Origin: an uncultured Arachnia sp.
Lineage (GTDB): Bacteria > Actinomycetota > Actinomycetes > Propionibacteriales > Propionibacteriaceae
Assembly: GCA_934636715.1 (NCBI GenBank)
Contig: CAKUBE010000009.1
Location: 1 to 64,000, forward strand
Length of the DNA: 64,000 nt
Direction of reading: 5' to 3'
The position numbers and the translations under genes were made by a program. The notes beneath the pieces are model-generated. The model searched no databases and was not told where the DNA came from. It saw nothing but the letters and a program-made list of their open reading frames with translations. Positions 18,894 to 27,515 of the stretch are shown piece after piece; positions within the stretch are counted from its first letter, which is position 1, and every line of letters starts with the position of its first letter.

Positions 18894-20294
18894 TCAGCGG
18901 AACCACTTGGCCATCGGGTTCACGAGGCTGCCGTTGTCCCACACCATGAGGTGCAGGTGGCACCCCGTCGAGTAGCCGGTGCTGCCGACATAGCCGATCG
19001 TCTGGCCCTGGGAGACCCGCTGGCCGACGCTGACGATGTACTTCGACGCGTGGTTGTAGCCGGTGGTGACGTAGTGCCCGTTGACCTTGCCGTGGTCGAT
19101 CATGAGCCGGTTGCCGTAGCCCGCGTTGTAGTAGCGGTCGCTCACGACGCCAGACGCCGCCGCCTTGATCGGGGTGCCGCACGCGGCGCCGAAGTCGGTT
19201 CCGTCGTGGAGCTTCCAGTATCCGAGGACCGGGTGCAGGCGCATGCCGTACTGCGACGTGATCCTGCCGCCCGCGGGGTAGATGAAACGGCCGGACGAGT
19301 TGCTCGACGAGGAGCTCTTGGAGGATGAACCGCTGGAACTCTTCGACGGGCTCTTACTCGGCTTCTTGTTCGTGGACCGGTCGGTGCGAGCGGCCTTCTC
19401 CTTGGCGGCCTTGCGATCGGCCTCCAGCTTCGCCTGGCGGGCGTCCTCCTTGGCGATGCGTTCCTTGATGCGCCGCTCGACGTCCGCGGCGTCGGCCTCG
19501 AGGTCCGCCTGAACCTTCTCGGCCTCCGACACGACGCTGGCTGCCTGCCGCTCCATCTCCTGCCGCTCGGCGAGGAGGTCGGCGACGTCTTCACGCGCCT
19601 CGTCGGCCCAGCGCTCGGCGGCTTCGCGTTCCTTGAGCTGCTTCGCGGCGGCTTCGCGGAGCCTGGCGGCCTCCTTCTCGGCCTCGTCCGCGACGGCCTC
19701 CGCGGCCTCCAGCGTCAGCCTGCGCTCCTCCAACTCGTCCAGCTGCTTGGCCGACGACGTGAAGAGCGTGTCCGCGAGCTGGGCGCGGGCGTTGAGGTTG
19801 CTGGTGTCGACGTCGTGGAACAGCAGCGCCAGGTTCATCAGGCCGTCGGTGTTCTGCGTCGTGACCAGGATCTCTTCGTTGAGCCTGCGGTTCGTCGAAT
19901 CGAGGGCCGCTTTCGCGGCTGCGACGTCGGCCTGGGCCTGCACCAGCTTGGCCTCCGCGACCTCCAACTCGGCTGCGGCCTTCTCGTCGCGCTTCTCAGC
20001 CGCCTCGCGCTCGCGCTCGGCCGCGGCCAGGCGCTGCTCGGCGGCGTTGAGATCGGCCTGCGCGCGTTCAGCGGCGGCCACCGCGTCGTCGTGTTTGGCC
20101 ACAGCCTCGTCGACGACGGACTCCTGCTTCTCGATCTGCTGCTGGAGCTGATCCTTCTTGTCGTCCAGCTTGTCGGCGTGAGCCGGTTGCCAGGTTCCCA
20201 GAAGTCCGACGGTGACCGCAGCGGCGACGATGCCCCGCGCGTACTTCAAGGCCACGCCCCGACGCTGGGACGTGCGCGATGGTTCCCGATTCAC
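18894..20294 (-). CDS. Secreted coiled-coil M23 peptidoglycan peptidase (FtsEX partner)
   Basis: A 466-residue protein. The signal peptide ends near AHA at about residue 40. A long heptad-rich coiled coil runs from about residue 42 to 320. A Lys/Ser-rich spacer (KKPSKSPSKSSSGSSSKSS) follows, then an M23/LytM domain with HDGTDFG and CHLHLMVW as zinc and catalytic motifs. The coiled-coil plus hydrolase design directly downstream of ftsEX matches PcsB/EnvC/RipC-like proteins whose hydrolysis is gated by FtsEX. Both zinc motifs are intact, so it may itself be active. The GTG at 20294 has AGGAGG upstream. Confidence 0.92.
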   Translation of the reverse strand: MNREPSRTSQRRGVALKYARGIVAAAVTVGLLGTWQPAHADKLDDKKDQLQQQIEKQESVVDEAVAKHDDAVAAAERAQADLNAAEQRLAAAEREREAAEKRDEKAAAELEVAEAKLVQAQADVAAAKAALDSTNRRLNEEILVTTQNTDGLMNLALLFHDVDTSNLNARAQLADTLFTSSAKQLDELEERRLTLEAAEAVADEAEKEAARLREAAAKQLKEREAAERWADEAREDVADLLAERQEMERQAASVVSEAEKVQADLEADAADVERRIKERIAKEDARQAKLEADRKAAKEKAARTDRSTNKKPSKSPSKSSSGSSSKSSSSSNSSGRFIYPAGGRITSQYGMRLHPVLGYWKLHDGTDFGAACGTPIKAAASGVVSDRYYNAGYGNRLMIDHGKVNGHYVTTGYNHASKYIVSVGQRVSQGQTIGYVGSTGYSTGCHLHLMVWDNGSLVNPMAKWFR

Positions 20295-20314
20295 TCTCGA
20301 GTCCTCCTGGACGC

Positions 20315-21217
20315 CTAGATCTTCAAGTACTTCCGTGTGGCCAGCAGCGTGGGGATCACCGCAAGGGCAATTCCGACCGCCGTGACGGCCAGAATGGCAG
20401 TTGCCAGGTCTCGCCACCCAATCCAGGGTAAAGATGAGATCGAGGGTTTGGCGTTCTCCACAATGACGAACCAGTAGCCCGCTGTCAAGGCTATTGCCGC
20501 GATTCCTATGCCGATCAGGCCCGCGACGAGCGATTCGAGCAGGAACGGCAGAAGGATGTAGATGTTCGACGCGCCGACGAGCCGCATGATGCCGATCTCG
20601 CGGCGGCGGGCGAAAGCGGCCATCCGGATGGTGTTCGCGATCTGGAGCGCGCCGGCCAGAAGGAGCAGCGCGCTCATCGTGAGCGTTGCCCACTGCAGGG
20701 CACCCAGCCACTTGAACATCGGCTCGAGGATGGTGTGCAGATCCTGCACCTTCTGGACGCCCTGGAGCCCCTTGGCCTCGCTGACGACGCCCGCGAAGTT
20801 CTCCGGATTCACCAGCTTCACGCTGAAGGAGTCCTGCATGTCGTCGGCGGTCCGGGACGAGAGGGCCGGCGAATCCGCAAACACCCGCTGGAACTCCTCG
20901 AACTGCTCCTGCTTCGAGACATAGATGACCTCGCTCACCTCGGGATTGTTCTCCAAGGTGGTGCGGATGGTGTCGCGCTGGGCGTCGGTGGCGTCCTTGC
21001 CCTCCTCGCACAGGCCACCGGTGGTGTTGGCGGTGCAGAGGTAGACCGAGATCTGGATCTTGCTGTACAGGTCGCGCTTCGCGAGACGGACCTCCATCGC
21101 GGTCAGGAAGCCGGCGCCGAGCAGGGTGAGCGAGACGCCCATGGTGACGACGACCGCGATGGTCATGGCCAGGTTCCGGCGGAGCCCGGACCAGGTTTCG
21201 CGCAGTGAATGCCGCAT
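20315..21217 (-). CDS. ftsX: Cell division ABC transporter permease FtsX
   Basis: A 300-residue protein with one N-terminal transmembrane helix (about 20-42) and a large extracellular loop with two Cys (YLCTANTTGGLCEEGKD). Three further helices lie at about 172-195, 222-247 and 267-290. FtsX carries signals from FtsE across the membrane to a periseptal hydrolase, here probably the M23 protein encoded next. It starts 19 nt after ftsE. Confidence 0.96.
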   Translation of the reverse strand: MRHSLRETWSGLRRNLAMTIAVVVTMGVSLTLLGAGFLTAMEVRLAKRDLYSKIQISVYLCTANTTGGLCEEGKDATDAQRDTIRTTLENNPEVSEVIYVSKQEQFEEFQRVFADSPALSSRTADDMQDSFSVKLVNPENFAGVVSEAKGLQGVQKVQDLHTILEPMFKWLGALQWATLTMSALLLLAGALQIANTIRMAAFARRREIGIMRLVGASNIYILLPFLLESLVAGLIGIGIAAIALTAGYWFVIVENAKPSISSLPWIGWRDLATAILAVTAVGIALAVIPTLLATRKYLKI

Positions 21218-21236
21218 GTCGGTGAGTTCTCCTGTC

Positions 21237-21923
<687 letters not shown>

Positions 21924-21953
21924 TGATGCTCCGACGGGTGGGGGGGGGAAGAA

Positions 21954-21970
21954 TCTGAGAAACTCTCAGA
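21954..21970 (-). terminator. Small hairpin between prfB and ftsE
   Basis: TCTGAGA-AAC-TCTCAGA forms a 7-bp stem. On the minus strand it is followed by TTCTT and a run of nine C. It could attenuate read-through from prfB into ftsE. A second 7-bp repeat (GATCGTC/GACGATC, about 22039-22059) overlaps the prfB stop codon. Confidence 0.4.
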
Positions 21971-22055
21971 CCGGACGAGTCTATGCGACGACCCGACGAC
22001 CCCCAACCCGACACGCCTGGCGGCTGCCGGAGAGCCGATCGTCACCGAGCGACGA

Positions 22056-23168
22056 TCAGACGGATGTCTCGCTCTTCTTGCGCCAGCGGATGCCGGCGTC
22101 GATGAAGCCGTCGATGTCGCCCTGGAAGACCGCCTCGGGGTTGCCGACCTCGTGCTCCGTGCGCAGATCCTTGACCATCTGGTACGGGTTCATCACGTAG
22201 GAGCGCATCTGCGCGCCCCACGAGTTCCCACCGTCGCCCTTGAGCGCGTTCATCTCCTTCTCGCGGTCCTGGCGCGCCTTCTCGAGGAGGCGGGCCTGAA
22301 GCACGCGCAGCGCCGCGGCCTTGTTCTGGAGCTGCGACTTCTCGTTCTGGCAGCTGACGACGATGCCCGTCGGCAGGTGCGTGATGCGGACGGCGGAGTC
22401 GGTGGTGTTGACCGACTGGCCGCCGGGGCCGGAGGACCGGAAGACGTCGATCCGCAGCTCGCCCTCGGGGATGTCGATGTGGTCGGTCTCCTCCGTGACG
22501 GGAAGGACCTCGACGCCGGCGAACGACGTCTGGCGGCGGCCCTGGTTGTCGAACGGCGAGATCCGCACCAAGCGGTGCGTGCCCTGCTCGACCGAGAGCG
22601 TGCCGTACGCGAACGGCGCCTTGATGGCGAACGTGGCGGACTTGAGGCCCGCCTCCTCCGCGTAGGAGGTGTCGTAGACCTCGACCGGGTAGCCGTGGCG
22701 GTCCGCCCACCGCAGGTACATGCGCATCAGCATCTCGGCGAAGTCCGCGGCGTCGACGCCACCCGCCTCCGCGCGGATGGTCATCAGCGCGTCGCGCGGG
22801 TCGTACTCGCCCGACAGCAGCGTGCGCACCTCGAGCGCCGAGACGTCGGCTCCGAGCTTCGCCAGCTCGCGGCTGACCTCGGCGCGAGCGTCCGCGTCGC
22901 CCTCCTCCTCGGCGAGCTCGAGCATGACCTCGGCGTCCTCGAGACGCGAACGAAGGCCGACGAGGCGGTCGACCTCGCCCTGCTTGAACGACAGCTGGGA
23001 GGTGACCCGCTGGGCGTTCTCCTGGTCGTCCCACAGGTTCGGCGCCGCGACCTGCTCCTCCAGCACGGCGATCTCCGCGCGAAGCCTTTCGAGGTCGGCG
23101 ACGGCCTCGATCGAGTCGAGCGATCGGCCGAGGTCCGAGATACGAGCGGTCAGGTCTTCGTTAGCCAC
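22056..23168 (-). CDS. prfB: Peptide chain release factor 2
   Basis: A 370-residue class-I release factor with the GGQ catalytic motif in [20 protein letters not shown] and the RF2-specific domain 2. RF2 terminates at UGA and UAA. The frame is open throughout, with no in-frame UGA frameshift site. The GTG at 23168 lacks a Shine-Dalgarno sequence but has TAGACT 8 nt upstream. It heads the ftsEX-smpB block. Confidence 0.97.
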   Translation of the reverse strand: MANEDLTARISDLGRSLDSIEAVADLERLRAEIAVLEEQVAAPNLWDDQENAQRVTSQLSFKQGEVDRLVGLRSRLEDAEVMLELAEEEGDADARAEVSRELAKLGADVSALEVRTLLSGEYDPRDALMTIRAEAGGVDAADFAEMLMRMYLRWADRHGYPVEVYDTSYAEEAGLKSATFAIKAPFAYGTLSVEQGTHRLVRISPFDNQGRRQTSFAGVEVLPVTEETDHIDIPEGELRIDVFRSSGPGGQSVNTTDSAVRITHLPTGIVVSCQNEKSQLQNKAAALRVLQARLLEKARQDREKEMNALKGDGGNSWGAQMRSYVMNPYQMVKDLRTEHEVGNPEAVFQGDIDGFIDAGIRWRKKSETSV

Positions 23169-23176
23169 AGTCGGGC

Positions 23177-23182
23177 AGTCTA
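23177..23182 (-). promoter_or_regulatory. Near-leaderless -10 element of prfB
   Basis: TAGACT ends 8 nt before the GTG start; the predicted 5' leader is at most one or two nucleotides. It is divergent to a possible -10 (TACCCT, 23193-23198) for yqeY. Confidence 0.5.
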
Positions 23183-23243
23183 CCTCGGGCGGTACCCTGT
23201 GTGAGTTCACGCGCGACCGGCGTGACGAGCGAGAGGACCTGAG

Positions 23244-23699
23244 ATGGCTGCGACGAAGGATCGGCTGAAGCGAGACTTGGCGGCTGCGCTGCGCGCCAAG
23301 GACGAGTCCGCCAAGACGAACATCCGGATGATGATGGGCGCCATCACCGTCGCCGAGGTCGCCGGCAACACCGCGCGCGAGTTGAGCGACGCGGAGGAGC
23401 TCGCCGTCGTCACCAAGGAGATGCGCCAGCGCCGCGACGCCGCCGCCGTGTATGCAGAGGCGGGCCGCGCGGACCTCGCCGAGAAGGAGTCCGCGGAGGC
23501 CGACTTCATCTCCCAGTACCTGCCGACTCCCCTCACCGAGGACGAGTTGGTGAGCCTCGTCGACGAGGCCATCGCCGCGCTGGGCGAGCCGCCGACGATG
23601 AAGCACATGGGCGCCGTCGTGAAAGCCGTCGGCGCGAAGGCCGAGGGCCGCGCGGAGGGCAAGCAGATCGCCGCGCTCGTCCGCTCCCGGCTGGGCTGA
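23244..23699 (+). CDS. GatB/YqeY domain protein
   Basis: A 151-residue YqeY-family protein. It has [23 protein letters not shown] in its first 35 residues, the conserved [14 protein letters not shown] in the middle, and the GatB-tail-like C-terminus ([11 protein letters not shown] then ADGR-like [14 protein letters not shown]). Stand-alone YqeY resembles the tRNA-binding tail of GatB; its function is not settled. GAGAGGA precedes the ATG. The stop overlaps the next start (TGATG), so the two are coupled. Confidence 0.92.
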   Translation: MAATKDRLKRDLAAALRAKDESAKTNIRMMMGAITVAEVAGNTARELSDAEELAVVTKEMRQRRDAAAVYAEAGRADLAEKESAEADFISQYLPTPLTEDELVSLVDEAIAALGEPPTMKHMGAVVKAVGAKAEGRAEGKQIAALVRSRLG

Positions 23700-24085
23700 T
23701 GCTCTCGCACGCCCTGGCCGAGCGGCTGCGCGACGCCGTCGCGTGGCGCCCCTCCCCCGGCGACCGGTTCTACATCCCCAACAAGGAGATGGACGACGAG
23801 GTCTTCCACATCGCGGAGATGACGGTCGAGGTGCACACCCACCACGGCGTCGAGACGGTCAAGTTCAACGGCACGACGGAGTGGGCGCTCGACTCGCTGC
23901 CCAAGGACGACGTCCTCTGGCTCCCCCGCGAGGACCAGCTGCGCGGCCTCCTGGGCGAGCGCTTCGTCGCGCTCGAACGGCAGGACGACACCTGGGTCGT
24001 CACCTACCGCACGGCCGAAGGAAATCGTCGAACCCGCGCCGCAGACGTCGAGGACGCCTACGCGATGGCCGTGCTCGGGGAGTAG
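23699..24085 (+). CDS. Conserved actinobacterial protein of unknown function
   Basis: A 128-residue protein rich in aromatic and acidic residues ([20 protein letters not shown], then [12 protein letters not shown] and [13 protein letters not shown]). I recognise this as a small conserved actinobacterial type that databases sometimes label as a pilus protein; nothing in the sequence supports that label. No signal peptide or membrane helix is seen. It is translationally coupled to yqeY by a one-base TGATG overlap. Confidence 0.8.
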   Translation: MLSHALAERLRDAVAWRPSPGDRFYIPNKEMDDEVFHIAEMTVEVHTHHGVETVKFNGTTEWALDSLPKDDVLWLPREDQLRGLLGERFVALERQDDTWVVTYRTAEGNRRTRAADVEDAYAMAVLGE

Positions 24086-24124
24086 CCGGTCGCGGACGAG
24101 TGGCCCGCGACGGCGTCGATGAAC

Positions 24125-24130
24125 TAGCCT
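24125..24130 (+). promoter_or_regulatory. -10 element of tRNA-Val
   Basis: TAGCCT stands 10 nt before the mature tRNA 5' end. I see no convincing -35. Confidence 0.45.
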
Positions 24131-24140
24131 GTGTCCGCCC

Positions 24141-24214
24141 GCGCGCATAGCTCAGTTGGTTAGAGCACTTCCCTTACAAGGAAGGGGTCGGGGGTTCGAG
24201 TCCCTCTGCGCGCA
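24141..24214 (+). tRNA. tRNA-Val (anticodon TAC)
   Basis: A full cloverleaf can be drawn. The acceptor stem is GCGCGCA/TGCGCGC and the D arm GCTC/GAGC. The anticodon stem CTTCC/GGAAG encloses loop CTTACAA, and the T arm has TTCGAGT. The discriminator is A and the final CCA is only partly encoded (CC). It reads GUA and other valine codons. Confidence 0.97.
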
Positions 24215-24255
24215 CCGTGAGCGCCCGCCTCGGAATCGGGATGGGCGATGACGAC

Positions 24256-24261
24256 TACAGT
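24256..24261 (+). promoter_or_regulatory. Leaderless -10 element of the GNAT gene
   Basis: TACAGT ends 7 nt before the ATG at 24269, and there is no Shine-Dalgarno sequence. This decides the start in favour of 24269 over an upstream alternative at 24248. Confidence 0.6.
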
Positions 24262-24268
24262 GAGCCCC

Positions 24269-24958
24269 ATGATCGAGGCCGTGACCGACGCCGCTGAGTT
24301 GGCCCGCGTGTACGACGAGGTGCTGGAGCCGAGCTTCCCCGAGACCGAGCTGGTAACCGCCGACGAGTTCATCGCGTCCGGTGCCGCCGGGGACCTGGAC
24401 GTGCTCGTGGCACGCGCGGACGACGGCGGCATCCGGGGCGTGATCGTCGGCGAACGCCACGGCACCGGGATCCTCGTGAACTGGCTCGCCGTCTCCGGCA
24501 CGACCCGCCGGGGCGGCGTCGGCGGCCTTCTCTTCGACGCCGGCCTCGAGCGCTGGCTCAGGCAGGACGGCGTCGCCGTCGTCCTCGGCGAGGTGGAGCG
24601 CCCGGACCTGTTCCCCGCGCACCCGCAGTACGGCGACCCCGCGCGGCGCCTCGCCTTCTACGAGCGGCGTGGCGCCGCTGTGCTCGACATGCCGTACTAC
24701 GAGCCGCCGCTGCGCGAGGGCGCGGAGCGGCTCCGCGGGCTGCTGCTCGTGATGCTCACCGCCGTCGAGACGGCGCCGCCCCCACGCGTACTCACCCCGG
24801 CGGAGACGAAGGGCGTCCGCGACGTCCTCCTCGGGACGATCGGCCGCGCCGAACCCGGCGACGACGAGACCGCCAGGGTCTACGCCGCCGTCGACGACCC
24901 CGCCGGCCTCCGGCTCCTCCCGCTCGCCGAGTACGGCCGCACGCCCGTCTCTCGTTAA
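24269..24958 (+). CDS. GNAT-family N-acetyltransferase
   Basis: A 229-residue protein with an acetyltransferase core. ILVNWLAVSGTTRRGGVGGLL contains the acyl-CoA pyrophosphate-binding pattern (R-x-G-G-V-G-G), and ARRLAFYERRGAAVLDMPYY matches the late GNAT beta strand. The C-terminal 80 residues form an extra helical region. The substrate is unknown. The gene is flanked by tRNA-Val and by a 48-bp palindrome that probably ends its transcript. Confidence 0.85.
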   Translation: MIEAVTDAAELARVYDEVLEPSFPETELVTADEFIASGAAGDLDVLVARADDGGIRGVIVGERHGTGILVNWLAVSGTTRRGGVGGLLFDAGLERWLRQDGVAVVLGEVERPDLFPAHPQYGDPARRLAFYERRGAAVLDMPYYEPPLREGAERLRGLLLVMLTAVETAPPPRVLTPAETKGVRDVLLGTIGRAEPGDDETARVYAAVDDPAGLRLLPLAEYGRTPVSR

Positions 24959-24964
24959 CTGGCA

Positions 24965-25012
24965 CTAGGTGGGACGTTCGGTACCAAGCTTGGTACCAAA
25001 CCTCCCACCTAG
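24965..25012. repeat. 48-bp near-perfect palindrome between the GNAT gene and the unknown cluster
   Basis: The two 24-nt halves match as inverted repeats at 22 of 24 positions. Outer arms are CTAGGTGGGA/TCCCACCTAG and the centre is the perfect 18-bp palindrome GGTACCAAGCTTGGTACC. CGTTTT follows on the plus strand, so as RNA it could end the GNAT transcript. Its length and looplessness are unusual for a terminator. Confidence 0.85.
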
Positions 25013-25018
25013 CGTTTT

Positions 25019-25037
25019 GCCGGGTCCGCGACCCGGC
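25019..25037 (+). terminator. Second hairpin downstream of the GNAT gene
   Basis: GCCGGGT-CCGCG-ACCCGGC, a 7-bp GC stem 6 nt after the 48-bp palindrome. Two weaker stems follow (GGCAC/GTGCC and CTCAGC/GCTGAG, to about 25066), so the whole stretch can fold. Confidence 0.5.
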
Positions 25038-25103
25038 ACCTCGAGTGCCTCAGCGGAGAGCTGAGAATTTCTTCCCAACCGGTGTATCAGGACGCGCGGT
25101 CGG

Positions 25104-25174
25104 CGCTCCTTCGAGGTGTCATGTGCTTGCGGCCCCGCGGCGGGTTGCACGCGCTCACCCCCGTCGAAGGAGCG
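25104..25174 (+). promoter_or_regulatory. Inverted repeat that would mask the first ribosome-binding site of the cluster
   Basis: CGCTCCTTCGA (25104-25114) is the exact complement of TCGAAGGAGCG (25164-25174). The right arm contains the AAGGAG Shine-Dalgarno sequence (25167-25172) that serves the GTG at 25179. In a transcript starting upstream of 25104 the two arms can pair across 49 nt and hide the ribosome-binding site. Confidence 0.5.
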
Positions 25175-25178
25175 TGCC

Positions 25179-27506
25179 GTGCTCAATTTCCTCAACCACT
25201 TCACCGTCCCGGGCGTCGAACACGTCACCGTCTTCCACGACGATCAAGACCCGAAGATGTTCTACATGGTGCCGGAGCTGCCGTCGCTCCTGAAACGCCA
25301 GGACGGCACCCCGTCGTTCTCGCTCATCTCCTTCGCCCGCGACTTCACGCTCCTCGCCGACAAGGCCAGCGCCCTGCCGACCGCCGAGACGGAGGGCGGG
25401 CTGCTGCAGCTGACGACGTGCCTCGAGGTGAACCAGGAGGACCAGAAGAAGATCCGCGCCTACATCGCCGGCGGGATGGGCAACCGCCCGGCGCCCCGGT
25501 TGAACGGCAAGCGCATCCTGCTGATGCGGGTCGCGGCGCTCCGCGGCGACGACATCAAGCTCTCCTACCCGACGTGGGTCGACGGCAAGGTCGCCTTCCA
25601 CCTGTTCCCCAGCGGCGGGGAGACCTTCGTCAAGGCGTTGCAGGGCTCGGAGAAGCCGTCGCTCGTCAACACGAACCTCGCCTCCTACACCGCGTTGCTC
25701 GGCCAGGAGGGCCTGCGCCTCATCCGCAGCGCCGTCGAGGACGGCTGGAGCCCCGGCACCATCAACTACTCCGTGTCCTTCGTGGCGCGCATCCCGAACC
25801 TGCGCGTGCGCGTGTGGGGCGAGTCGCGCCAGGTGTACGACGAGATCAAGGAGCACTGCACCATCGTCGAGACCTACCGCAGCGGCAACAGCACCCGCCG
25901 CTACCAGTTCCCACAGGTCTCGAGCCTCTCCGAGATCCAGGACATGTCCACGAATCTCCACATCGAGTACAACAAGGACGACTTCCGCGCCGGCGCCGAC
26001 GCCGGTGGCGAGGACCCGACGAAGGCCGTCGAGGACCTCGTCTTCACCATCGTCAAGCAGATGGTCATGGAGAAGTTCCTCAGCGCCGGATTCGAGCCGG
26101 GACTGAAGGTCGACAAGCTCGGCACGGACCCGCTCGCGCACGGCGGCGGGGAGAAGATGCCCGGCGGCAACCAGCTGTGGCTGAAGGACTTCCATCAGGA
26201 GATGAACGTCTCCATCGACTTCACCTTCGAGGGCTCCACCAACTTCGTCGTGGAGAAGCACCCGAACTCCGAACTCTTCGCCGTGATCGACAAGGAGCAG
26301 GTGAAGAAGTCGATCATCGAGGCCGACCTCAGCAAGCCGTACTTCACGCTGCTCGACGTCCCGGTCCAGGTGACCGCCGACTTCGAGCGCGACCCCATCG
26401 CCGCCATCAAGGTCTTCCTGGAGTACGACCAGATGGACGAGCAGGGCGGCGGCCGGAAGCGTCAGGTCGAGGAGTTCCTCTTCGACTCCAACGACGACCG
26501 CTACTACTTCCGCGTCGTCATGGCGCGGCGCGCCGACGGCACCCCGAAGGACGAGTACACCTACCGCAGCCAGATCATCTACAAGGCCAGCGCGAAGTCC
26601 CAGGACCTCATCCCCGTCCCGACGACGGACCGCAACCTGATCATCGGCTACGACCAGCTGAACTGCGTCAACGTCGCCGTCTACTGGGGCGCCATCCCCG
26701 CCGACGTCGTGCAGCAGGTGCAGGTCTCCTTCCGCTATCCGGGGGTCGACCTGCCCTCCGCGACGGCGGACGCGATCCTGCGCCTCGACGCCCCGCAGGC
26801 CGCCTGGTTCACCTACACGGGCGACAACACCTCGCGCGAGTACGAGTACGACGTCACCTTCTTCATGACCGACGGCCAGCGGGTCACCCAGAAGAACCTG
26901 AAGTCGTCGACCCAGCGCCTCATCATCAACGCCCCGTTCGAGGACAAGCTCCGGGCGACCTTCGTGCCCCAGGGCAGCTTCCCGCCCGTCTCCTCCATCG
27001 TCGTCACCGCCACCTACGCCGACGGCGACTACGACGTCAGCGACGTGCACTCGTTCACCAACGCCGCCGACACCTGGGAGTGGACCGTCGACCTGCGCGA
27101 CCGCGCGAAGAGGGACTTCACCTACAAGGTCGACGTCACCTACGCCGACGGCTCGTCGAGCGCCGGCGAGCCGAAGCCCGGCACGGAGGGCACGATCCTG
27201 GTCGGCGACGTCGCGCGGGAGATGCTGCGCGTCGAGGTCGTCCCCGCGCTGCTCGACATGACCAAGTGGAAGCTCGTCATCGTGCGCCTCTCCTACGACG
27301 ACGGCACCGGCGCGCCGCCCGCGGAGCACGTGGTCCAGCTGACCGCCGCGCCGCCGGACCCGGCCGCGCTCGTCTGGACGGTCCCGCTGAAGGACGCCGC
27401 GCGGCGGGGCTTCAGCTACCAGATCCAGGCCTACGGCCACGCCGGCGAGAAGCACATCGTCGAGCCGACGCCCACCACCGATCCCCTGCTCGTCCTCGAG
27501 TTCTAG
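25179..27506 (+). CDS. Cluster gene 1: large modular protein, N-terminal module plus beta-rich repeats
   Basis: 775 residues, no signal peptide, no membrane helix. The N-terminal module (about 1-330) has HVTVFHDDQDPKMFYMVPEL, a GGLLQLTTCLEV strand and the shared KPSLVNTNLASY motif. A conserved hinge region follows (about 350-420, EADLSKPYFTLLDVPVQVTA). Then come roughly three beta-rich modules of about 95 residues. Each carries a V-x-V-x-Y-x-D strand and a later W-x-V-x-L-x-D-x-x-R-R strand pair. The GTG at 25179 has AAGGAG at 6 nt. It heads the cluster and is paralogous to genes 4, 5 and 6+7. I recognise no known family and assign no function. Confidence 0.85.
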   Translation: MLNFLNHFTVPGVEHVTVFHDDQDPKMFYMVPELPSLLKRQDGTPSFSLISFARDFTLLADKASALPTAETEGGLLQLTTCLEVNQEDQKKIRAYIAGGMGNRPAPRLNGKRILLMRVAALRGDDIKLSYPTWVDGKVAFHLFPSGGETFVKALQGSEKPSLVNTNLASYTALLGQEGLRLIRSAVEDGWSPGTINYSVSFVARIPNLRVRVWGESRQVYDEIKEHCTIVETYRSGNSTRRYQFPQVSSLSEIQDMSTNLHIEYNKDDFRAGADAGGEDPTKAVEDLVFTIVKQMVMEKFLSAGFEPGLKVDKLGTDPLAHGGGEKMPGGNQLWLKDFHQEMNVSIDFTFEGSTNFVVEKHPNSELFAVIDKEQVKKSIIEADLSKPYFTLLDVPVQVTADFERDPIAAIKVFLEYDQMDEQGGGRKRQVEEFLFDSNDDRYYFRVVMARRADGTPKDEYTYRSQIIYKASAKSQDLIPVPTTDRNLIIGYDQLNCVNVAVYWGAIPADVVQQVQVSFRYPGVDLPSATADAILRLDAPQAAWFTYTGDNTSREYEYDVTFFMTDGQRVTQKNLKSSTQRLIINAPFEDKLRATFVPQGSFPPVSSIVVTATYADGDYDVSDVHSFTNAADTWEWTVDLRDRAKRDFTYKVDVTYADGSSSAGEPKPGTEGTILVGDVAREMLRVEVVPALLDMTKWKLVIVRLSYDDGTGAPPAEHVVQLTAAPPDPAALVWTVPLKDAARRGFSYQIQAYGHAGEKHIVEPTPTTDPLLVLEF

Positions 27507-27515
27507 GAGCCGACG

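Noticed and set aside
22056..23168. Programmed frameshift in prfB
   Set aside because: The RF2 frame is open from the GTG start to the end, with no in-frame early UGA.
23699..24085. Pilus assembly (CpaE-like) label for the small gene after yqeY
   Set aside because: There is no receiver domain, P-loop or Walker motif; the label would rest on annotation habit only.
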